64,000 nucleotides of DNA from Veillonella parvula (lineage in GTDB: Bacteria > Bacillota > Negativicutes > Veillonellales > Veillonellaceae), in contig NZ_CP138632.1 of the NCBI RefSeq assembly GCF_036456085.1, positions 744,001 to 808,000 of the forward strand. Direction: 5' to 3'. The translations under genes and the position numbers were made by a program. The notes under the pieces were generated by a model. It saw only the letters and a program-made list of their open reading frames with translations, did no database searches and was not told the DNA's origin. Positions 1-8,229 of the stretch are shown in pieces. The first letter of the stretch is position 1. The number at the start of each line of letters is the position of its first letter.

Positions 1-1001
1 CCGAGCAATAAGATTGGTGAATGAATTTGACCAACATCTATTCTAGCAGAGCAATCTTTAGGGAAGGTTTTTCTAAAAAGTTTACTGAACAGATAATCTC
101 TAAGTCGAAACTTTTGATAGGAAAGTTCTTTTTGCAAATGCGTCCAAGAGGAAGTATGAGAGTTCCATTTTCCTTTTATTCCTTCATACACCACATCAGA
201 GGGGGAATTTAGTACCAAGCATTGAACGTCATTAAAAAGGCTCTCCTCAGCTAAAACGAATTCTGCTCCCTTAGACCGTCCATAGATTCCAATGCTTTCA
301 CTATCTACTTGAGGATGCTGACGTAGATAATCCTTTGCTCCCACAAGGCACTCTAAAGGAATACGTTCCAAATGTTTTGGTAACCCCTCTAAACCAAAGT
401 AGGCAACTGCTAAGCAAATATAACCTCTGGAAGATAGAAGCTGAGCCATATTCTGTGCCTTTTCAATTCTTCCTTCACTACCGCTCACAATAATCAATGC
501 CGGTGCTTTTAGTGACTTTTTATCATAAAATAGTCTCCCTTGAAAATGTTCCCCGTAAATATCTTGATGACTAATTTGCGAACTCATGTAACGTCTTGAG
601 AAGGTTCTCTCTGCAATAACAGTATTTCCTTGCATAATTTTGATTTTCACAAAAAATTGATCCAGTAAAGGAATTTTAGAAAGAGAACTTGGGAGTTTCT
701 TTTTCTTATTGGTCAAGGGCTTAGCATTAAAAAATAGTCCCATTGTTGAAATGCCTTCATAAGAGCCAGAACAAGATGGAGTTTGTGAAATATCAATAAT
801 GCCATTCTTATCTGATACAAAAGTCCCTGTTGATCTCCATAAAACATCATGAGCTAAAAGCATGGGAGCATTGATACAATAATAATCAGTTAGGTACATC
901 TCGACTCGATATGTTTCTCTTGGTTTTAAGCCATTGATGACAATATTGAAAGATTCGTCTGCTAACTCAGACTCTGAGATAAGTTCAATTTGTATAGTCA
1001 T
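1..1001 (-). CDS. Acyl-CoA thioesterase / BAAT-type alpha/beta hydrolase, 3' end outside the window
   Basis: An uninterrupted minus-strand frame runs from ATG at 999-1001 to the window edge (about 333 codons). The N-terminal ~130 residues look like the beta-rich domain of the acyl-CoA thioesterase/bile-acid-CoA:amino-acid acyltransferase family. The C-terminal part is an alpha/beta-hydrolase domain with the nucleophile elbow IGIYGRSKG around residue 243, so the nucleophile would be Ser, as in thioesterases, rather than the Cys of BAAT. Expected role: hydrolysis of acyl-CoA or a related thioester in the cytoplasm; the substrate cannot be read from sequence. The stop codon and probably the catalytic Asp/His lie beyond position 1. 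A MarR-like remnant lies directly upstream on the same strand and may once have regulated it. Family assignment is fairly sure; function is inferred. Confidence 0.75.
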   Translation of the reverse strand, partial: MTIQIELISESELADESFNIVINGLKPRETYRVEMYLTDYYCINAPMLLAHDVLWRSTGTFVSDKNGIIDISQTPSCSGSYEGISTMGLFFNAKPLTNKKKKLPSSLSKIPLLDQFFVKIKIMQGNTVIAERTFSRRYMSSQISHQDIYGEHFQGRLFYDKKSLKAPALIIVSGSEGRIEKAQNMAQLLSSRGYICLAVAYFGLEGLPKHLERIPLECLVGAKDYLRQHPQVDSESIGIYGRSKGAEFVLAEESLFNDVQCLVLNSPSDVVYEGIKGKWNSHTSSWTHLQKELSYQKFRLRDYLFSKLFRKTFPKDCSARIDVGQIHSPILLL

Positions 1002-1057
1002 ATCTTCCTCTTTTTGTTAATGCTATTAACAATGTGTTTTTAAAATTACCGTGATTT

Positions 1058-1286
1058 TTACCACGGTAATTCTCGCCATACCTGTTCAACATCATCCGTC
1101 AGTTTCATAACCATTTGAAGGTCCTCCTCACTATAGTTTCTTAAAACTGAAAAAATGGCTTTTTCAATATGCTCCTGTTGCTCTTTATGGATATTAAAAA
1201 CTTCAACCACTTTTTTGGATAATATCAGATATTTATTTTTTTGCTTAATTGTAGAATGAAATTGAACACATAAAAAATCCATAGTG
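1058..1286 (-). pseudogene. C-terminal remnant of a MarR-like regulator, cut by IS30
   Basis: The minus-strand frame ending at 1058 encodes about 75 residues up to the IS30 border. It resembles the wing and C-terminal dimerisation helices of MarR-family repressors: a KNKYLILSKK stretch where MarR proteins have the end of the wing and the 'LT..G' segment, then two amphipathic helices. The N-terminal dimerisation and DNA-recognition helices are missing. The frame continues into the IS30 left end up to 1357, which is chance read-through. It lies 56 bp upstream of the thioesterase on the same strand, a typical place for a local regulator. The assignment rests on pattern resemblance only. Confidence 0.5.
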
Positions 1287-2447
1287 AACCTTGTGTTATG
1301 ATTTAGGTGACTAATCAAAATATAACCGAGGTAATCACTATGGACTACAATAATCATAACACGACATTACACACAAACAAACACTTAAACTTCGAAGAAC
1401 GATTTTATTTAGAAAAGAGAATCGTTCTAGGAGATAGTATTGCTGCAATTTCACGTGCACTGGGCCGTTCTAGAACAACTATTTATACAGAATTAAAACG
1501 TGGTACTGTAATTCAAATTCGACATGGTAAATCTCAACTTGTATATTTAGCTGATTCTGGACAAGCAACATATGAATGACAACGTGTTGGCTCCTTTAAT
1601 ACCATGAGAATTGGTGCTATAGAATCTTTTATAAATTAGATTGAAAGCAAGACTCTAGCTGATCGTTGGTCATTTGATGCTGCTGTTGGATATGCTAAAC
1701 ATAAGGGGTTGTTTGTGCGTAATGAAATGGTTTGTACTAAAACTTTATATAACTATCTTCACAAAGGTGTATTAGGTATAAAAGCAATTGATTTACCATT
1801 GGTAGTACGGCGTTCCCAACGAAAATCTATTTCTAGAAAACATAAGCGAGAACTTGGTAAATCCATAGAACTTCGCGATCCTACTATTGAAACGCGCGAG
1901 GAATTCGGACATTGGGAATTAGATACCGTCCGTGGAACAAAAGATAAGACAGACCATATTTTAATCTCTTTACTTGAGCGTAAAAGCAGATTGTATGTGG
2001 CTTTACGATGTCCCTCAGCGCGTGCTACTGATGTAAAAGAAACACTGCATGCATGGTTAAATACGTTTAAAGATGTTAATCTAGCTTGCTTATGTAAAAC
2101 AATAACTGCAGATAACGGTTTAGAGTTTTCAGAGATATCTAATTTAGAAAATGAAACCTTGTCTATTTATTTTGCTAGACCTTATTCTGCTTGGGAACGT
2201 GGATCAAACGAAAGGCATAATGGTTTACTTCGTAGATGTATACCGAAAGGAATGCCAATAAAAGCCGTTTCAGAGGAAACAATTCAACGAACACTTCAAT
2301 GGTGTAATAATTTGCCACGCAAGCTTCTAAATTATAGAACCCCCTTGGATGTCTTTCTTGAAGAAGTTAATAGAATTGTAGATTTGGATACTGTTCAATT
2401 TCATATTGCAATTTAAAATTTAAAAATTTAACTTTGTTAACAAGTTT
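1287..2447 (+). mobile_element. IS30-family insertion sequence, inactive
   Basis: The element carries one transposase frame with IS30 signatures, interrupted by two stop codons. Imperfect inverted ends can be proposed at 1287-1305 and about 2428-2447: the left end begins AACCTTGTG and the reverse complement of the right end begins AAACTTGTT, with roughly 12 of 19 positions matching. The exact ends and the target duplication could not be fixed by eye. The element interrupts two minus-strand reading frames, a MarR-like gene on its left and a short membrane-protein frame on its right. Confidence 0.7.
1340..2416 (+). pseudogene. IS30-family transposase with two nonsense codons
   Basis: The intact protein would be about 358 residues from ATG 1340, which follows a GAGGT ribosome site. 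The frame is broken by TGA at 1577-1579 and TAG at 1637-1639, with no frameshift between the pieces. Upstream of the stops lies the N-terminal helix-turn-helix (LGDSIAAISRALGRSRTTIY). Downstream lies the DDE domain: GHWELDTVRG (first Asp), TADNGLEF (second Asp) and WERGSNERHNGLL (Glu), the usual IS30 catalytic triad. Two separate stops with conserved flanking sequence indicate decay by point mutation after insertion. A protein started downstream at 1709 would lack the DNA-binding domain. Confidence 0.88.
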
Positions 2448-2516
2448 TATTATAAGTAAAATTACAAATGATGCTATTAGTCCCTTAATAATATCTTCAG
2501 GTATTGTTTTTACCAT
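2448..2516 (-). pseudogene. Truncated small membrane protein at the end of the defence operon
   Basis: An ATG at 2514-2516, 29 bp downstream of the CD-NTase stop, opens a minus-strand frame starting MVKTIPEDIIKGL followed by a strongly hydrophobic stretch (IASFVILLIIKL). This is one transmembrane helix preceded by a short charged head. The frame then runs into the IS30 right end, so only about 23 residues are original. A strong ribosome site (GGAGGG, overlapping the CD-NTase stop) precedes an ATG at about 2533-2535 whose frame stops after 10 codons and overlaps this ATG; the two may be translationally coupled. Position and topology fit a membrane effector or accessory gene of the operon, but this is inference from a fragment. 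Confidence 0.4.
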
Positions 2517-2545
2517 AACCAATATATAATTGTATCAGACATACA

Positions 2546-4027
2546 CTACCCTCCGAGTTTTTTGGTATTAAACCACTCAAAAGTAATACCATCAATTATA
2601 TTAACTTCAAAAGGTTTACTTTTCCCATAACAAATACCATTTTTTACCAAATACGCCTCAACATAATGTCTACCTACATAGCAAGTTTCTTCTGTTCTTA
2701 TTCTTTTTCCTTGTTCAAGCTTAGAATTATAAAAGTCTCCTCTTAAGCAATTCGCATTTATTGCTTCGTAACCAGTATTGGTTATTTGCCAGTATATATC
2801 ATAGTCTTTTATATTAAGTGTAAGTGCATTGACTTCAAATCTAAGTTTTCCTTTTTTATTCAAAGCTTCACCACTTTTTATTTGCTTAAATCTGAAACCA
2901 CGCCAACTGTAATATGCTTTTATCTCTACGTTAGTCTTAGCAATACTTGATAATTTCCATTTAGGTTTTTGATGATAACTTAAAGAATTTAACGAGATTC
3001 CAATTTCATTAGTATTTTTACGCAAACTTCTCTGCATATAAAACAAACTCTCATTTAAAGACATTGCTTTATTATCTATGCTAAAGTCAACTTTAAGTTG
3101 ATCATACCACTTCAAAAAATTTTCAAAGTATTTTCCATCCTTATCCCATTTCAAAGATAATTTTTCTTTTCTATTAACCGGATTATAAATACAAGGATTT
3201 TCATTTTCATATTCAACTCCACTCAAAAGATTTTTGACTACATTCAATAATAATGTTTTAAAATCATCACTAATAATCATACTTTCAGGATAAATTTTTG
3301 CAACCAAAGTAGTAATTATAATGGAAGACGGTTTTTGTTCCATATCATCTTCAAACATAACTTCTGCATGTCTCTTTAATAATTGCACAATTCTTTGTAA
3401 TGGAGTTTTTATTTTATAATCTGGAATTTCTTCTATATTTGCATAAAATCGTTTAGCATAGGATTCTTTTATAATTTGAAAATCGCTTTGTTTTTTGAAC
3501 CAATCGGAATATACTTTAGGACTACTAACTTCCCAGTCAAATGTTATATCATCATAGTTATCACTTCTTTTATCTGAAATTGCAATATTTCCATCATCCG
3601 TATCATTCCAAGGAACAGCAGGTAAAATATCTATATGAAAATTTGATTCATCTACATAATTTAATGTCCAACACCTATTGCTTTCTTTTGGAAAATTTTC
3701 CATACTATGCTTTAACGAGTAATTTTTAACTACTTTTCCAAGTTCGTCTTTTAATTCTCTTTGAGTCTGGTGATTTCTTCTTTTTTTCGTCATATTACAA
3801 ACAATATCTATATCATACGCCCCGTCTTCAGTAAGAGGTTTAATTGCTGTTCCTAATTTAATAGAACCTTGTAAGTAAATATCCGGACTATATTCTGCTA
3901 GGTCAGATTCTTTTATATAGTTTGCAATTGCCTTATACCTGTTTGATGCTTTTTCGTAATTTGATTCAGAAACATCAATTTCATTAATAAGCTCTTTTAT
4001 CTCCTTCGACATTTCAAATTTTTTCAT
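2546..4027 (-). CDS. CD-NTase (SMODS nucleotidyltransferase) with AGS-C sensor domain
   Basis: The 493-residue protein has the polymerase-beta-like core of cGAS/DncV-like enzymes: LQGSIKLGTAI with the GS motif at 54-55, the metal-binding pair in AYDIDIV (D72, D74) and a third carboxylate in FHIDILPAVP (D133). Residues about 360-485 match the AGS-C type (adenylyl/guanylyl and SMODS C-terminal sensor), with the recognisable stretch YWQITNTGYEAINANCLRG. Such enzymes make cyclic or linear oligonucleotide signals when phage is sensed. All catalytic carboxylates are present, so it should be active. The start is ATG behind a GAGGGGGAAT ribosome site. It lies 18 bp after the NUDIX gene and is the fourth gene of the defence operon. 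The nucleotide product cannot be read from sequence. Confidence 0.85.
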   Translation of the reverse strand: MKKFEMSKEIKELINEIDVSESNYEKASNRYKAIANYIKESDLAEYSPDIYLQGSIKLGTAIKPLTEDGAYDIDIVCNMTKKRRNHQTQRELKDELGKVVKNYSLKHSMENFPKESNRCWTLNYVDESNFHIDILPAVPWNDTDDGNIAISDKRSDNYDDITFDWEVSSPKVYSDWFKKQSDFQIIKESYAKRFYANIEEIPDYKIKTPLQRIVQLLKRHAEVMFEDDMEQKPSSIIITTLVAKIYPESMIISDDFKTLLLNVVKNLLSGVEYENENPCIYNPVNRKEKLSLKWDKDGKYFENFLKWYDQLKVDFSIDNKAMSLNESLFYMQRSLRKNTNEIGISLNSLSYHQKPKWKLSSIAKTNVEIKAYYSWRGFRFKQIKSGEALNKKGKLRFEVNALTLNIKDYDIYWQITNTGYEAINANCLRGDFYNSKLEQGKRIRTEETCYVGRHYVEAYLVKNGICYGKSKPFEVNIIDGITFEWFNTKKLGG

Positions 4028-4045
4028 TTTATTCCCCCTCTCTTA

Positions 4046-4753
4046 TTAAATAATATATTGCGAATGAGCTCCTATTTTAAATGATTTTCCTCTTATATCA
4101 ACACATTCCTTTTCAATGTCTTCTCTATCTACAAGCTTAATTAAATCATTCTCTTCTTTTACATATTTACGTATCATATCAGTATATTCATCTGGTAAAT
4201 GAATCTCGTAAATATCAAATAATAATATCTCATTCTTTTTAAAATGCTTAGAATAAGCCATTTTAGGTTTTATTTGCTTTAAAAACTCTATTCTCATGCT
4301 ACTTAAGACTTCTATAGGCAATATGTTATTTTTTATAATTTCTTCATAAAACTCTCTATATACCGCCACTTCCCTATTTTTTCTACTATCAAACCAATTT
4401 AGAACTTTGCTAATATTTTTTCCTTTTATACAAAATCTTAAATCTTCTTTTTCATAAAAACCTCGTTCATTTTCAAAAATAATATTCAATTTCCTTTCAA
4501 TAGTACTAAACGAACTACAAACCTTATATACTCCACCAACAGGTTGCAGTTGTTCTATTTTACTTCCCTTAATTAAAAGATATTTATCATCTATTTTTAT
4601 TTTATATAAATACGCAATACTAAACCTAATATCTTCGCTCCAATGTATCAACGATTTTACAAACAACCCTATTCTTCTATAATTAGCTGCAAATATACCA
4701 ATCAAAAACCAAATTCCACTGCTAATCAAATTAGTTCCTATATTTTCTAACAC
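4046..4753 (-). CDS. Membrane-anchored SMODS-associated NUDIX protein (S-NUDIX)
   Basis: The 235-residue protein starts with GTG behind a GGGGAT site. It has one N-terminal transmembrane helix (about residues 7-24) followed by a soluble domain. The domain carries YLLIKGSKIEQLQPVGGVYK (residues 58-77), the signature of the SMODS-associated NUDIX family, and a partial Nudix box REFYEE (133-138). The upstream Nudix-box Glu is not at its usual place. In this family the domain is predicted to bind or hydrolyse a nucleotide signal made by a neighbouring CD-NTase. It sits 22 bp after the protease gene and 18 bp before the CD-NTase, so it is part of the same operon. Whether it degrades the signal or is itself a membrane effector is unknown. 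Confidence 0.75.
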   Translation of the reverse strand: MLENIGTNLISSGIWFLIGIFAANYRRIGLFVKSLIHWSEDIRFSIAYLYKIKIDDKYLLIKGSKIEQLQPVGGVYKVCSSFSTIERKLNIIFENERGFYEKEDLRFCIKGKNISKVLNWFDSRKNREVAVYREFYEEIIKNNILPIEVLSSMRIEFLKQIKPKMAYSKHFKKNEILLFDIYEIHLPDEYTDMIRKYVKEENDLIKLVDREDIEKECVDIRGKSFKIGAHSQYII

Positions 4754-4775
4754 TTATATCCCCACACTTTCATTA

Positions 4776-7010
4776 TTACTCCCACTCAATTTCTTCATTC
4801 ACTTTTTGGTGAATATCTACTCTATTAACAATATCAATTACATTTACTAGCCAACCATTCAATGTACAACTTCTGATAAATTCATCAATTCTATTAACTC
4901 CATTCATTTCTTTGAGTGTTACAACAACACCAAACCTAACTCCTACGCCATCTTGAGGAGCTAATCGGTTATTTGTTTTTATTTCCATGCCCCAATTCTT
5001 ATTTCTATAAGAATCTTTTGGTATCATTCTTTTTGTAGCACTCTCTGCAATATACTTTACATTATCCCATTTTCTAAACTGCTTTCTTGCTTCACCTTCC
5101 ACAAGATAATTTCTTTCTCCATCTAATGTGTCTTCTGTATTCTGTTTATCACCTTTAATATCCTTAATTTTTTTATCATCTCCTATTCGACCAAAGTGCA
5201 AATTCAATTCCGTATTTGTATAGTCCACCCCCTGCAATCTATCACACAGTGGAAAATAGCACATTGTAGCCTTTGCAATATAGGGGTACTTATTATCCTT
5301 TAGAGGAACAGGAAAATCATAATTATAAGTATTCCATTTTTCACTAATATCTGATACCACAAATTTTATTTCATCATCTTTTGTTTGAATAATTTCATTT
5401 ATATGAATGGGTACAATTCCATGCCCATATAAGGCAACTTCTTCAGGAGTTGGTTTTTCATCCCAACCTCTCGCTGCATCAATAATCATAGCTTTTGCGA
5501 CTTCCCTGTTAAGCCCTAATACATCAATTAAATAGGATAATTTTCTTGCAATCCAAGGTGCAGCATAGGAAGTACCGGCAACACTTGCCGCCCCTAAAGG
5601 TTCACAAATCCTAATGTATTCTTCTTCACTACCGCCATAATAACTTACGTCTGGCTTTGCAAAGAAAGATAATACTAATCCTTTACGAGCATATTTAGTA
5701 GACATACCATTCTTACTAACTGAATTTACAACTATACTATTAACAGAATCTGCCGGAGATCCTATTTTTACTATATCTGCACTTGGTTTATTTGTTCCTG
5801 CAACAACAAATATTACATTGTTTTCAAACTGAATTTTATCTAATGTTGCAGCTTCAGCAGAAATAAAGTTGTCATTAATTTCCTGATTACTACCAAGTGA
5901 AATATTCCAGACTTTTATATCTGAATTATTTACTACAATACTCTTTATTTTCTTTATTATTGAAAATGAAGAAAATTCAGCACCTACCGCTACTCCAAAA
6001 TGCCTAACCTTAAACCTTCCACAACCATCATCCAGCCAAGGATTTAATCTTGCTCCATCAACAATAATGGAAGACACTGCTGTCCCATGATTATAATCTT
6101 TTGGATTTTTTGGTATATCTTCTGAGACCATATCATGATATTCAACCCAATCACTAAAATAAACACTTTCATCAAATAAGGTATCTATCACCCCAATTGT
6201 TGGTTCAATAGATGGGGATGGTATAGTTACCATTTTTGTTTGATACTCATTGATAAAATCATCAGGTGATAAATTTGATAAATCAACGGTTGCCATTGAA
6301 ACAAGATAAGGTGCTTTTTCGAAAAGTAGTCCTACCTGCTTTTCGTCTAAGTAAACAGTTTGATTATCTAAAATTCTGCTACTTAAAATATCTATCCCTA
6401 ATCTTTCAAATAATAGTTTGGTATCTTTTCTTACGTCATACAAAGTTATAATGCTCTGCTTTACATCTATCGTAGGTAACTCTACTTCAAAAGAATCAAT
6501 GTATGATACATCTGCAATCACCTGTTTAAATATTGACATACTCACAGAAAGATCTTTAAAAACTCGTGGATTGACAATATTTTTATCTTCAAATATATTC
6601 TTGCTGATCTTGCCTGCAAATTTTTGGGACAATATATTTAAAGTATTTGAAATCAATTCTATACTTTTTATCAAATCATACTCATCAAGAAAATATGTTA
6701 TGATGTGTTTGCTCTTATCTCTATTAAATTTTGCTCCAACAATTGCTTCATTAGAATCCGCACCTTTAAAAAGTCCGGCGATTCGATTACTTTTTGCAAC
6801 AATTTTATTGTAATAAACGCTAACTAAAATCCCTTCAAATGGTTTTGTTTCTTTATCCCAAAATTCTTTAATCTGAATTAGCTGAGATTTTAATCTTAAC
6901 AAATGCTCTGTACTGACTTCCACTTTCCCGTTCATGGCTATACCACCACGCATACCATTTTTACTGGTTTGCAAAAAGCGTTTCCCTTTTAATTCCAAGA
7001 CATTATTCAC
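4776..7010 (-). CDS. ietS: Subtilisin-like S8 serine protease, IetS-like antiphage protein
   Basis: The 744-residue protein has a complete S8 triad: Asp276 in TIGVIDTLF, His308 in NHGTAVSSII and Ser481 in AGTSYAAP. About 270 residues precede the protease domain and about 230 follow it. No signal peptide is visible, so it should act in the cytoplasm. The AAA+ ATPase gene lies immediately upstream and overlaps it by 8 bp. The ATPase-S8 pair is the architecture of the IetAS antiphage system. The GTG at 7008-7010 is the best start because a GGAGG site lies 9 nt before it inside ietA; Met20 and Met26 are alternatives. Its target protein is unknown. Confidence 0.82.
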   Translation of the reverse strand: MNNVLELKGKRFLQTSKNGMRGGIAMNGKVEVSTEHLLRLKSQLIQIKEFWDKETKPFEGILVSVYYNKIVAKSNRIAGLFKGADSNEAIVGAKFNRDKSKHIITYFLDEYDLIKSIELISNTLNILSQKFAGKISKNIFEDKNIVNPRVFKDLSVSMSIFKQVIADVSYIDSFEVELPTIDVKQSIITLYDVRKDTKLLFERLGIDILSSRILDNQTVYLDEKQVGLLFEKAPYLVSMATVDLSNLSPDDFINEYQTKMVTIPSPSIEPTIGVIDTLFDESVYFSDWVEYHDMVSEDIPKNPKDYNHGTAVSSIIVDGARLNPWLDDGCGRFKVRHFGVAVGAEFSSFSIIKKIKSIVVNNSDIKVWNISLGSNQEINDNFISAEAATLDKIQFENNVIFVVAGTNKPSADIVKIGSPADSVNSIVVNSVSKNGMSTKYARKGLVLSFFAKPDVSYYGGSEEEYIRICEPLGAASVAGTSYAAPWIARKLSYLIDVLGLNREVAKAMIIDAARGWDEKPTPEEVALYGHGIVPIHINEIIQTKDDEIKFVVSDISEKWNTYNYDFPVPLKDNKYPYIAKATMCYFPLCDRLQGVDYTNTELNLHFGRIGDDKKIKDIKGDKQNTEDTLDGERNYLVEGEARKQFRKWDNVKYIAESATKRMIPKDSYRNKNWGMEIKTNNRLAPQDGVGVRFGVVVTLKEMNGVNRIDEFIRSCTLNGWLVNVIDIVNRVDIHQKVNEEIEWE

Positions 7011-8070
7011 TATCTACTTCCTCCTTCTTTAACTTTCTTGAGACAGCACTTTTAGACTCCCCTTTTAATTTTTCTATTTCTCTTACAGTGAATCCTTCCT
7101 CATGAAGCTGGTTTATATCCTTTTGATCTAAACTTCCTATCAAGCTATTGTATAATCTTTTCAAATAATCATACTCAGAACTAACATCGCTAAATGCAAG
7201 TGATGTTTTTATAATGTTTTTTAATTCTCCAGGATAAGGTATTTTTTTTGCTGTCTTCAATATTTTTTTAAATAATCTTGTATCTTTGGATATTCCTTTA
7301 AAATTCTTGATAAACGAAGAAAAATAATATTCCGCTACTTCTATTAAATCATCATCACTATATCTGTTGAAATTAATAACTGCATCAAACCTTCTGACTA
7401 ATGCCTTATCAAAATTGGAATATAGGTTAGTAGTTGCAATAAGCACTATTTCTTTATTAAGATCTGTTAATCTGTCTAATTCTCTTAAAATCGTAGATGT
7501 TACTCTTCCCATCTCTCTAATATCATTAGAATTAATTCTATCCAAAGCAATAACATCAATTTCATCAAATAAAACCACAACCTTATTTGCATTTGGAAGC
7601 ATATTTATTTCTCTAAAGACTTTTACAATGTTTTTATTAGTCTGCCCCAACTTGCTATCTATCAGATTTTCAAAGTCCACTCTAAAAAGAGAGCGATCCA
7701 GCAATCTTGCAACATTTTTTGCTGCTTCTGTTTTTCCACTTCCCGGTAATCCTTCAAATAAAAATTTATTAATACCAACATTATGATTTACAGCATTAAT
7801 AATGCCTTTTATATCCTCTGTTATTTCAAGCGGTAAATTTAAAGCCTCTAAATTTCTTATTTCAACTTGCTTTAAAAACTCACTTTCAAAATCACTACTT
7901 TGTGGTGAATATAAATTTGATTCAGATATTAACCCCATAATATATTCGGATAACTGATAATCTCCTATGCTATCAAAATATCTTGCTATTGCTATCGCTT
8001 CATTTCTAAAGGAATTTTCGTTCCTTTCCACATGGTATTTTATTAAATTCAAAACATTTTGTTTTTTCAT
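7003..8070 (-). CDS. ietA: AAA+ ATPase, IetA-like antiphage protein, with C-terminal helix-turn-helix
   Basis: The 355-residue AAA+ protein has Walker A GLPGSGKT (107-114), Walker B VVVLFDEID (164-172), sensor-1 region IATTN (211-215) and arginine fingers RR at 226-227. The N-terminal ~100 residues are helical. The last ~35 residues (322-350, GFTVREIEKLKGESKSAVSR) look like a helix-turn-helix, which is unusual for a pure ATPase effector partner and could allow DNA binding. It is the first gene of the operon and is translationally coupled to the S8 protease gene. The start ATG follows AGGAGGTATAGCAAT. IetA proteins are thought to control or power the partner protease; the mechanism is not established here. 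Confidence 0.82.
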   Translation of the reverse strand: MKKQNVLNLIKYHVERNENSFRNEAIAIARYFDSIGDYQLSEYIMGLISESNLYSPQSSDFESEFLKQVEIRNLEALNLPLEITEDIKGIINAVNHNVGINKFLFEGLPGSGKTEAAKNVARLLDRSLFRVDFENLIDSKLGQTNKNIVKVFREINMLPNANKVVVLFDEIDVIALDRINSNDIREMGRVTSTILRELDRLTDLNKEIVLIATTNLYSNFDKALVRRFDAVINFNRYSDDDLIEVAEYYFSSFIKNFKGISKDTRLFKKILKTAKKIPYPGELKNIIKTSLAFSDVSSEYDYLKRLYNSLIGSLDQKDINQLHEEGFTVREIEKLKGESKSAVSRKLKKEEVDSE

Positions 8071-8097
8071 ATTGCTATACCTCCTATTTTCTTTTTT

Positions 8098-8139
8098 ATT
8101 ATATCATATATTGGGACATAATTCTATACTTATGGGACA
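8098..8139 (-). promoter_or_regulatory. Probable ietA promoter with paired direct repeats
   Basis: On the minus strand an extended -10 box (TGATATAAT, hexamer at 8098-8103) lies 28 bp before the ietA start. No good -35 box is seen. Instead two copies of TGTCCCA (plus-strand TGGGACA at 8112-8118 and 8133-8139) lie just upstream, exactly 21 bp apart, about two helix turns. This layout suggests binding of a dimeric regulator on one DNA face. The IS3 end begins 42 bp further upstream. Confidence 0.5.
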
Positions 8140-8229
8140 AATATTCAAACTTTTGCTTTTTATGTCAAAGGTTATATTAGTGAACTGCACCCCAAAAATT
8201 GGACACAATTTTGGGAGGTGCAGTTTTTT

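Noticed and set aside
1577-1639. Selenocysteine or programmed read-through at the TGA in the IS30 transposase
   Set aside because: A second stop (TAG) follows within 60 bp and no supporting structure is seen; mutation is simpler.
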